37,235 bases of DNA. Source: Halobacteriales archaeon QH_8_67_36. Its GTDB lineage: Archaea; Halobacteriota; Halobacteria; Halobacteriales; Haloarculaceae. How positions within the stretch are numbered: the stretch's first letter is position 1; the number at the start of each line of letters is the position of its first letter. The notes below the pieces were generated by a model. It had not been told where the DNA came from. It saw nothing but the letters and a program-made list of their open reading frames with translations, and made no database searches. Of this stretch, positions 1 through 7,377 are shown piece after piece. Location: the NCBI GenBank assembly GCA_003021755.1, contig PXQZ01000114.1:1-37235 (forward strand), written 5' to 3'. The position numbers and the translations under genes are program-made.

Positions 1-1085
1 TCGTCCAGTCGCTCGGGCAGATACGTGTCCGTCACGAAGTCCAGCCCACGCGAGGCAAGCGCCTGCTGCTCGGCCTTCTTCTCGATGTCTAGCTGGAGTT
101 CTATCTGTTCCTTCCAGAACTCCGTCCGGAAGCGGGGGTCTTCCAGTTCGGATTCGAGGGCGTTGATGTCCGAGTCCGCGAGCGGGTCCGTCGGGAGATC
201 GTACTCCACGATGTCGGCCGGGCGGATGCCCACGAACTGCGCTTCGGGCGTCGCCAGATACTCCGAGAGGTGGGCCGACTTGATGGACCCGTAGGCCACC
301 GAACCGTAGATGCGGTACGACCACGGGTCGCCGTCAGTGAACACCACGACGGGCAGGTCGAGTTCGTCGTGGAGCCGTTTGGTGATGCGGCGGGTCGCTC
401 TGGCCGGCTGGCCCTTGAGGTGGACGACGATGACGTTGTACTCCTCGTCGAAGCCGTTCTCGACGAGTCGGTCCCGCATCCCGCCGGTCTCCACACAGAG
501 GACGAAATCGGCGTCGTTGTCGAGGAACTCGATGGTGTCGGGGTTGTTGGGAATCTGGTAACCGCCCTCGCCGACGTCCTTCTGGCAGTGAATCTCGCGT
601 TCGCCCCGTCGGGTCTGCTCGCGGAGCTTCAGCGGCCCCATGATGGTCGCCCCGGACTCCTCGGGGCGCATGTGGAAGTCCTCGCGGGTCACGTCCGAGA
701 CGATTTCCAGGTCCTCGATGAGATCGTTGGACTCGTCCTGGCTGTTGAACTGGGCCGCTTCGAGGTCCCATGACTCCGAGAGGTAGTACAGTTCACGCAG
801 TGTGGAGGAACGGTCCTCCTCCAGTTGCCGGGCGAGGAAGTCGATGGCGTAGGTGGCCTTCAGCAGTTTCTCGGCGCCCGAGACGGTCTTGGCCGACCGC
901 GTCGACTGCCGGTCGCCGTACACCCACACCGACTTGTCCTCGTCGTACTCGATGTTCGATTTTGTCCGCGTCGGAATCGACATCGTGGGGACGTCCCCCT
1001 CGGCGAACTGGTCGTAGAACTCTTCGGCGAGGTCGATGAGCTTCTCGCGGGCCTTCTCCTCCTGTGTCCGTGTCTCTGAACTCAT
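1..1085 (-). CDS. top6A: DNA topoisomerase VI subunit A (partial, 3' end cut by window)
   Basis: This is the DNA-cleaving subunit of type IIB topoisomerase, the archaeal relative of Spo11; with Top6B it relaxes and decatenates DNA using ATP. About 361 residues are present and the reading frame is still open at base 1, so only a few C-terminal residues are missing. The winged-helix catalytic motif RELYYLSES lies at about residues 97-105; the second tyrosine (Y101) is the expected nucleophile. The Toprim domain follows, with VETGG (metal-binding Glu) and the DGDPW acidic pair before IYGSVAYGS. The start ATG (1085-1083) lies one base after the top6B stop on the same strand, so the two are co-transcribed and probably translationally coupled. 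Motifs and gene order make the identity secure. Confidence 0.96.
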   Translation of the reverse strand, partial: MSSETRTQEEKAREKLIDLAEEFYDQFAEGDVPTMSIPTRTKSNIEYDEDKSVWVYGDRQSTRSAKTVSGAEKLLKATYAIDFLARQLEEDRSSTLRELYYLSESWDLEAAQFNSQDESNDLIEDLEIVSDVTREDFHMRPEESGATIMGPLKLREQTRRGEREIHCQKDVGEGGYQIPNNPDTIEFLDNDADFVLCVETGGMRDRLVENGFDEEYNVIVVHLKGQPARATRRITKRLHDELDLPVVVFTDGDPWSYRIYGSVAYGSIKSAHLSEYLATPEAQFVGIRPADIVEYDLPTDPLADSDINALESELEDPRFRTEFWKEQIELQLDIEKKAEQQALASRGLDFVTDTYLPERLD

Positions 1086-1086
1086 A

Positions 1087-4000
1087 TCAGGCGTCCACCG
1101 TCAGTTTCTCGTCCTCGATACCGTCGACCGAGATGGTGAACTCGGCCTCGTCGTCCACGCTGTACTCCAGTGCCGCCCGCTCGCCGGCCGCCACCGTCGG
1201 CGACCACTTCACGAACCACTCGCCGTCCATCTCGACCACCTGCGCGCCGTCGGTCTTCCGGGGTTCGACGCTCACGATGTCGGTCACGTCGAGTTCGGCG
1301 TTGGTGTCGTCGTTGTTCTCGACGACGAGTTCGACCGTCCCGTCCTCGACAACCCGTTCGACGAGGACGTTGTTCATGATGCGGGCGAGCGAGTCGTCGA
1401 TGTCCAACTGCTCGCTCTCGGTGACTTCGGTGAGCTTCTCGGCCATCTCCGGGAGGATGGTCGCCAGTTTGTCCTGTTTCTCCCGGCGCTGTTGCATCGA
1501 ACGCCGTTTGTTGAGATAGCTCTTCAGTTCGCGTGCGGCCTCCCGGATGGCGAGTTCTATCTCGTCTTCCATCTCGGGGACGTTCGCGATGGCGTCCTTG
1601 GACTCGCTGGTGAAGGGGACGTTCGTCGAGGCGACGTGGACCATGATGACGGCGGGGCCGTTCGGGATGCCCGAGCCGCCGGGCTGGTCGAGGTTGTAGT
1701 TGCGCCAGTTGATGGACTTGACGACGTCCGTCGTCGCACACGCGCCGCGCTGGTAGACCAGCGGGACGCGGTTGGCAAAGCGCCGTACCCCGACGCTCCC
1801 CTCGGCGGGGAGGTCGCCGCCGTAGGCGATGCCGGCTTCGACGATGAACGGGTCGCCGCCGTGGACTGCCGCGTCCCGCGTGGAGGCGGCGTAGAAGTCG
1901 GCGTCGTACTCCTTGCGCAGGCCGGACTCGACGAGGTCGTCGGTGATCGGCGCCAGACAGTCCGTCGGCGGCGAGATGATGTCGGTCTCGCGCATCGCCG
2001 TGAGTAGCTCGCTCGCCGTGTCGCGGTCGCCCGCGACCTCGGTGACGTTCGGCGGGTCGTCCGGGACGCGGCCGGCGACGCCCCACAACTCATCGACGAT
2101 GTTCGCCCTGGCCGTGTCGCCGAAGGTCGCGTCGTCCTGTTCCTCGGTCATGTCCGCGGCGCGGTCGACGTACGCGCGGAACGCCTCGCGTGTCAACCGG
2201 TGTCTCCGGTCGTCGTCGTCCTCGGCGTCACTCGGGTCGGCGAACTTCTCGGCCAGCCGCGAGGCCAGCCCCTCGACGGCCGCGTCGTCCTTCCGGACGG
2301 TGGTGGCGGCGTCGACCAGTTCGTAGAGGTCGCTCCGCCGCTCGGCGGTGACGGCGGTCCAGGCCGCCTCGACCGCGTTCTCGCGGACCGCGGAGCCGAA
2401 CGTCTTGTCGTGGTCGGCCTCGGCGTCGTCGGCGGCCGCGTCGACGATGCCGACGATATCGTGGTGGGCGACCCGGCCGCGGTCTTCGATGGCCTCGGTG
2501 ACCGCCTCGGCGAACGCGGCGGTTGCGGTCGCGCCCTTGTTGACGACGGCGTCTTCGACAGCCGCTTCGACGGCCGCGTCCTCGTGGCTCGCCGGCGGCG
2601 TCCACGCCATCCCACGACCGAGGTGGCGGTCGTTGAAGTTCGCGATGACGCTGTCGGCGGTCTTCTGGCCGACGCGGGTGAACTCCCCCTGCATGAACCC
2701 CGAGATCGAGTACGAGTCCGTGGCCTCCAGCATCTTCAGCAGCGTTCCCAGTTCGACGCCGTGGGGGTGGGGACGGATCTCCTCGGTCTCGGCCGGGAGG
2801 TCCGCACCCTCGACGCGCTCGAACTTCAGCGACTCGTCGAGCCCCGGCTCCATGAACTCGATGCGGGCGTGGGGGTTGACGACCGCGGTGTCCTGGACGT
2901 AATCCTGCAGGCTCGCCCGCGCTCGCATGTTGGCCTCCATCTCCAGTTCGATGCGGGTGCCGTGGGGTCGTTCCCAGGAGGTGGTCTCGTCGACGCTGAT
3001 CTCGGGCTCGTTCGTATCGGTGTCGATGATGAGTTCGAAGTACTGCGCGTCGGCCTGCCCCTTGGGCCGGGAGGTGATCTTTGCGGGCTTCCCGGAGGTG
3101 AGCTGTGAGTAGAGGACGGCGGCGGAGATACCGATACCCTGCTGGCCGCGGCTGTTTTTGACCGACAGCGCACCCTCGTTGGCAATAACGAAGTTCTCGT
3201 CGTATCCCGTCTGTCCGGGAACGGAGATGTCGTAGACGTACTCCGGTGGCTCGGTCTCCTCGACGTCGGCCACTGGGAGCAGACACATATCCGAGTCGGT
3301 GACGCCGTGGAGATTCTGGACCGTATTCCAGAGGTCACGCAACGCCGCCGTGGGCTGATGGTCCTCGTCCAACAGCCCCATCTCTTTCATGTTGTGGACG
3401 TACCGGGGCTTCGTGACGTACTCGCCGGTGAGGGCCCGCTCGATGAGCGACGCGTACACCGCCGCGTGGTCGATGTCGGACCCGAGACCGGCAGCCAGCA
3501 ACAGGCCCGGAACGCTGTCCGGGACAGTGTCCCGCGGCGTCTCGTCGACACGCACGTTGTCGAGCAACGTCGTCGGCACCCGTTTGTACCGCTGTTCGCC
3601 GTCGTCAGTCCGCTGTTCGAAGCCGTCGATTGTCGATACGTCCTCACCGTAGACCTTCGTCCGGTAACAGGTGGACGGGTCGTCGGCGTATCCGTCGTCG
3701 TTCTCGGTTCGCTCGGTACTCGCTAGCACACCTTGCATGTTCCACACTACCGAGACCTGCCGAGCGAGGGTCTCGCTTGTCGTCGTATGCGAGAGTTCGT
3801 TGCTCGGATGCGAATCGGAGCCGTCGCCCTCGTACAGCGCGGCGAGGAACTGCCGCTGGCGCTCCGGTGGAGCGTCGAAGACGAACGGCGGAACGCGTTT
3901 CTCCTGTGCGTGGTCGCCACAGACGTTTCGCAAAAACAGTGCCAGCGGCGAACCGAACGCCTTCACCCGCGTGGAGTTGCGTTCGCGCTCGACGGTGGTC

Positions 4001-5211
4001 GTCCCGCCGCCGACGGTAGCGACGGCGCGCTCCGTCGCCGATATCAAATCGTCTTCGTGGGAACCGAACGTGAATCCGACCTGTCGCTCGCCGACGTGTC
4101 CTTCGGCGACATAGTAGCCCAACAGTCGCATGAACTCCTCGGAGAGGTCCACCGACACCGGTATCTCGGTTTCGTCTCCGCCGACCTGATAGGTCTTGAA
4201 CACGCCGTCGGCCGCTCGCGCCTCCCATCCCAATTCGAGCACCGTCTCGGCCGGGAGATACCCCTTCTCTATGTAGTTCTGTTCGAGGCTGTCTTTCAGG
4301 ATATCGACGCCGTCGTACCGATAGTACGTCCGTTTACGTGAACTATCGGGCGACGGCTTTTTGCGTATCCGTTCCCCGGTCGCCAGTTCTTCGAGGTCCT
4401 CCCTGTCGAGACCGTAGACGTACACGCGCCGGTCTTCGAGTTGGTCGACGCTGAGATGCGAGAGGAGATTGACCGACTCGACGGGGTCGGACGTCGGAGG
4501 AAGGTTCTGGGGGGTGAGAATCGTATCGCCTTCGGCGAGTTCACCCGCCGTCACCTCCGTCGTCTCGCCGTCACTGTCGAGCGTAAACAGGCTGTGGTCA
4601 CCGGTCACCGCCACGGTTCGACCCTTCTCCGTGGTAATCTCATACGTCTTACCGTCCGTCTCGTGGCGTATCGCATGAGTTACCGGCTGCCAAGTCATCT
4701 CCCGAGTCTCCCGGTTGAACGACGGGACCTCGATGTCCGTCGGAATCCGCCGCGTCGCCGCTCCGTTCGTCGGGAGATAGGCATCACAGAGCGTCCCTAT
4801 CGGCACTGTCTCGACGGTATCGCCGCGGCGTATTAGCAGTTCTTGGTCGGCAGTCAGCGACTGTTCCCGGGCATGAAACCTCGAACCGTAAAGTAGCTTC
4901 CCGAAAATCTTCGGGAGCTGTTCTTTCGTAATCCCGGGGCCGTTGTCCTCGACGATGAGCCGGTAGTAGTCCCCGGCCTCCTGTATCTCGACGTAGATGT
5001 CGGGCAGGATGCCGGCCTCCTCGCAGGCGTCGAGCGCGTTGTCGACGGCCTCCTTGACGGCCGTGACCAGCGCCCGCGCCCCGGAGTCAAAGCCCAGCAT
5101 GTGCTTGTTCTTCTCGAAGAACTCGGCGATGGAGATGGCGCGCTGAGACTGGGCGAGCTCCTCAGCGATGCCCTCTTCGCCCTCGCCGAGTCGCGACTGA
5201 AACGAGGTCAT
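1087..5211 (-). CDS. top6B: DNA topoisomerase VI subunit B with in-frame intein
   Basis: This is the ATPase subunit of topoisomerase VI (GHKL/Bergerat fold). The 1374-residue precursor contains a 569-residue intein (residues 118-686), leaving a mature protein of about 805 residues. N-terminal extein motifs are EAVDNALDAC (N box, about 54-63) and VEDNGPGI (87-94). After the intein comes GQQGIGISAA, the ATP-lid motif, then the transducer domain. Haloarchaeal residues 876-1050 form an acidic, Ala-rich insertion absent from the short crenarchaeal proteins; it holds a repeated TFGxxxRxN motif. The start at 5211 is backed by a TTTTAA box 28 bp upstream, suggesting a leaderless transcript. It is the first gene of a top6B-top6A operon and diverges from gyrB. 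ATP binding by the mature enzyme depends on splicing, because the intein splits the ATP-binding domain. Confidence 0.97.
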   Translation of the reverse strand: MTSFQSRLGEGEEGIAEELAQSQRAISIAEFFEKNKHMLGFDSGARALVTAVKEAVDNALDACEEAGILPDIYVEIQEAGDYYRLIVEDNGPGITKEQLPKIFGKLLYGSRFHAREQSLTADQELLIRRGDTVETVPIGTLCDAYLPTNGAATRRIPTDIEVPSFNRETREMTWQPVTHAIRHETDGKTYEITTEKGRTVAVTGDHSLFTLDSDGETTEVTAGELAEGDTILTPQNLPPTSDPVESVNLLSHLSVDQLEDRRVYVYGLDREDLEELATGERIRKKPSPDSSRKRTYYRYDGVDILKDSLEQNYIEKGYLPAETVLELGWEARAADGVFKTYQVGGDETEIPVSVDLSEEFMRLLGYYVAEGHVGERQVGFTFGSHEDDLISATERAVATVGGGTTTVERERNSTRVKAFGSPLALFLRNVCGDHAQEKRVPPFVFDAPPERQRQFLAALYEGDGSDSHPSNELSHTTTSETLARQVSVVWNMQGVLASTERTENDDGYADDPSTCYRTKVYGEDVSTIDGFEQRTDDGEQRYKRVPTTLLDNVRVDETPRDTVPDSVPGLLLAAGLGSDIDHAAVYASLIERALTGEYVTKPRYVHNMKEMGLLDEDHQPTAALRDLWNTVQNLHGVTDSDMCLLPVADVEETEPPEYVYDISVPGQTGYDENFVIANEGALSVKNSRGQQGIGISAAVLYSQLTSGKPAKITSRPKGQADAQYFELIIDTDTNEPEISVDETTSWERPHGTRIELEMEANMRARASLQDYVQDTAVVNPHARIEFMEPGLDESLKFERVEGADLPAETEEIRPHPHGVELGTLLKMLEATDSYSISGFMQGEFTRVGQKTADSVIANFNDRHLGRGMAWTPPASHEDAAVEAAVEDAVVNKGATATAAFAEAVTEAIEDRGRVAHHDIVGIVDAAADDAEADHDKTFGSAVRENAVEAAWTAVTAERRSDLYELVDAATTVRKDDAAVEGLASRLAEKFADPSDAEDDDDRRHRLTREAFRAYVDRAADMTEEQDDATFGDTARANIVDELWGVAGRVPDDPPNVTEVAGDRDTASELLTAMRETDIISPPTDCLAPITDDLVESGLRKEYDADFYAASTRDAAVHGGDPFIVEAGIAYGGDLPAEGSVGVRRFANRVPLVYQRGACATTDVVKSINWRNYNLDQPGGSGIPNGPAVIMVHVASTNVPFTSESKDAIANVPEMEDEIELAIREAARELKSYLNKRRSMQQRREKQDKLATILPEMAEKLTEVTESEQLDIDDSLARIMNNVLVERVVEDGTVELVVENNDDTNAELDVTDIVSVEPRKTDGAQVVEMDGEWFVKWSPTVAAGERAALEYSVDDEAEFTISVDGIEDEKLTVDA
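3154..4860 (-). mobile_element. Intein in Top6B with LAGLIDADG (DOD) homing endonuclease
   Basis: Removing precursor residues 118-686 joins ...RFHAREQ directly to SRGQQGIG..., the uninterrupted sequence expected in Top6B. The intein starts with Ser (SLTADQELLI, block A). It has a block-B-like TGDHSLF with T203 and H206, and two dodecapeptide-like endonuclease helices: LLGYYVAEGHV (363-373, acidic E370) and FLAALYEGDGS (455-465, acidic D463). It ends with a block-F/G-like stretch, VYDISVPG...ENFVIANEGALSVKN, followed by Ser+1. Both catalytic acidic residues of the endonuclease are present, so homing may still be active. The penultimate residue is Lys instead of the usual His. By eye the DNA is less G+C-rich than the flanking extein, consistent with horizontal arrival. 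Confidence 0.93.
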
Positions 5212-5448
5212 GTCGTAGCGTAGCTACCGCCGTCGGAGTTAAAAGGTAATCGCCACCACGGTGAAACTGAACCCGGGGCGACACCCAGTTCATCGGCCGG
5301 CTACACGCCAGTTCCTTCCACAGCAATAGATTGTGGATAAAACGGGTGGTCGTCGGTTCCGTTCGGCCAGCGGAAGGTTAATTTTCGGTGCACGCACGCG
5401 CGTGCGGGAGCTTTATCACCCCGCATCTACTAGGGGGAATCAGTTCCT
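5212..5448. promoter_or_regulatory. Divergent top6BA / gyrBA promoter region
   Basis: The 237-bp region separates two divergently transcribed type II topoisomerase operons. On the minus strand a TTTTAA box at 5239-5244 sits 28 bp before the top6B ATG. On the plus strand a CTTTAT box at 5411-5416 precedes the gyrB ATG by 33-38 bp, implying a leader of roughly 10 nt. Between them, adjoining the gyrB box, is a 19-bp alternating purine-pyrimidine tract (5388-5406). The rest shows no coding potential. Confidence 0.75.
5388..5406. promoter_or_regulatory. Alternating purine-pyrimidine tract with 14-bp palindrome at the gyrB promoter
   Basis: Nineteen consecutive bases alternate purine and pyrimidine without a break, mainly GC and AC steps, the composition most prone to left-handed Z-DNA. 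The inner bases 5393-5406 (CGCACGCGCGTGCG) are a perfect 14-bp palindrome. The tract ends 5 bp before the gyrB TATA box, in the BRE position. The sequence pattern is certain; a regulatory role is inference. Confidence 0.7.
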
Positions 5449-7377
5449 ATGTCAGGAGATTCTGAGGAGTACGGCGCAAAATCGATCCAGACCCTCGAAG
5501 GGCTGGAGGCCGTCCGCAAGCGGCCTGCGATGTACATCGGGTCGACGGACACCAGGGGTCTCCACCATCTCGTCTACGAAGTTGTCGACAACGCCATCGA
5601 CGAGGCCCTCGCCGGACACTGTGACACTATCGACGTAACTATCCACGACGACGGCTCCGTCTCGGTCAGCGACGACGGCCGGGGCATCCCCGTGGACGAA
5701 CACGAAGAGCACGGCCGCCCCGCAGTGGAGGTCGTGATGACCATCCTCCACGCCGGGGGGAAGTTTGACAACAAGTCCTACCAGGTTTCCGGTGGACTCC
5801 ACGGCGTCGGGGTCAGCGTCGTCAACGCCCTCTCGAAGTGGCTCGAAGTCGAGGTCAAACGCGACGGTGCGCTGTGGAAGATGCGCTTCGACCACGGCGA
5901 ACCCGACTCCGGCCTCGAAAGGGTCCGCGACCTCGAACCCGACGAGGAGACGGGCACCACGGTCCGGTTCTGGCCCGACGACGAGATATTCGAGACCGGC
6001 GAGTTCACCTTCTCGACGCTGCAGTCCCGGCTTCGCGAACTCGCTTTCCTCAACTCCGGGGTCGCCATCGGTATCGAGGACGAGCGCGACGGCACCGGCG
6101 AGACCTTCGAGTACGAGGGCGGCATCAAGGAGTTCGTCGAGTATCTCAACGAGACCAAAGACCCGCTCCACCGCGACGTCATCTACTTCGAGGACGAGGA
6201 GGAGATTCACGAGGGCGTCGTCCGGGTCGAAATCGCGATGCAGGGGACCGACGACCTCCAGGGGTCGATTCATGCCTTCGCGAACAACATCAACACCCGC
6301 GAGGGCGGGGATCACCTCACCGGGTTCAAAACGTCGCTGACACGCGTCGTCAACGACTACGCGACCGACAACGGCCTGCTGAAAGACCTCGACGAGAACC
6401 TGAAGGGCGACGACATCCGGGAGGGGCTGACGGCGGTCATCTCCGTGAAGCATCCGGACCCGCAGTTCGAGGGCCAGACCAAGACCAAACTGGGCAACAG
6501 CGAGGTCCGGGGCATCGTCGAGTCGGCGATGCACGACGGGCTCTCGACGTTCTTCGAGGAGAACCCCGGCACCGCCGAGGCAGTCGTCGGGAAGGCCGTC
6601 GAGGCCGCCAAAGCACGCAAGGCCGCGAAGAAAGCCGAAGAGCTGACACGACGGAAATCGGCGCTCGATTCGACGGCGCTGCCCGGCAAACTGGCGGACT
6701 GCCAGACCCGGGACTCCGAGGACGCCGAGCTGTTCGTCGTGGAGGGCGACTCCGCCGGCGGGAGCGCCAAACAGGGCCGCAACCCCGAGTTCCAGGCTAT
6801 CCTCCCCATCAAGGGGAAGATTCTGAACGTCGAGAAACACCGGCTCGACCGGATACTGGAGAACAACGAGATCCGGAACCTCATCACGGCGCTGGGTACC
6901 GGCGTCGGCGACGAGTTCGACATCGAGGAGCTGCGTTACGAGAAGATAATCATGATGACGGACGCCGACGTCGACGGCGCCCACATCCGCACGCTGTTGC
7001 TGACGCTGCTGTACCGACACATGAAGCCACTCATCGAGGCGGGCTACGTCTATGCCTCCCAGCCACCGCTGTATCGCGTGCGCTATCGGGGCAACACCTA
7101 CGACGCGATGACCGAGGCGGAACGCGACCGCATCGTCGAGGAGAAATGTGACGGCAACCCGACCCAGGTCCAGCGGTTCAAGGGCCTGGGCGAGATGAAC
7201 CCCGAGCAGCTCTGGGAGACGACGATGGACCCGGACAACCGGATTCTCAAGCAGATCACCATCGAGGACGCCGCCGCCGCGGACAAGATGTTCAACGTCC
7301 TGATGGGTGACGCCGTCGAACCCCGCAAGGAGTTCATCAAGGAACACTCGCCGGAAGCCGAGTGGGTAGACATATGA
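5449..7377 (+). CDS. gyrB: DNA gyrase subunit B
   Basis: This is the ATPase/Toprim subunit of DNA gyrase (type IIA topoisomerase), which introduces negative supercoils. At 642 residues it is normal for a short-form GyrB. The GHKL ATPase domain shows VVDNAIDEALAG (about 45-56) and DDGRGIPVDEHEE, then GGLHGVGVSVVNALS, which includes the ATP-lid glycines. The Toprim domain shows VEGDSAGGSAK with catalytic E432, and MTDADVDGAHIR with metal ligands D505, D507 and D509. The C-terminal QRFKGLGEMNPEQLW motif is canonical. Its stop codon overlaps the gyrA start (ATGA), so the two subunits are translationally coupled. GyrB of haloarchaea is the known target of novobiocin. Confidence 0.98.
   Translation: MSGDSEEYGAKSIQTLEGLEAVRKRPAMYIGSTDTRGLHHLVYEVVDNAIDEALAGHCDTIDVTIHDDGSVSVSDDGRGIPVDEHEEHGRPAVEVVMTILHAGGKFDNKSYQVSGGLHGVGVSVVNALSKWLEVEVKRDGALWKMRFDHGEPDSGLERVRDLEPDEETGTTVRFWPDDEIFETGEFTFSTLQSRLRELAFLNSGVAIGIEDERDGTGETFEYEGGIKEFVEYLNETKDPLHRDVIYFEDEEEIHEGVVRVEIAMQGTDDLQGSIHAFANNINTREGGDHLTGFKTSLTRVVNDYATDNGLLKDLDENLKGDDIREGLTAVISVKHPDPQFEGQTKTKLGNSEVRGIVESAMHDGLSTFFEENPGTAEAVVGKAVEAAKARKAAKKAEELTRRKSALDSTALPGKLADCQTRDSEDAELFVVEGDSAGGSAKQGRNPEFQAILPIKGKILNVEKHRLDRILENNEIRNLITALGTGVGDEFDIEELRYEKIIMMTDADVDGAHIRTLLLTLLYRHMKPLIEAGYVYASQPPLYRVRYRGNTYDAMTEAERDRIVEEKCDGNPTQVQRFKGLGEMNPEQLWETTMDPDNRILKQITIEDAAAADKMFNVLMGDAVEPRKEFIKEHSPEAEWVDI

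Noticed and set aside
1036..2007. 323-codon plus-strand frame over top6B
   Set aside because: It overlaps the conserved C-terminal part of Top6B and has only the mirror composition expected of antisense frames.
5452..7347. 631-codon open frame antisense to gyrB
   Set aside because: It is a shadow of gyrB with a codon-mirror composition and no recognisable domain or promoter.
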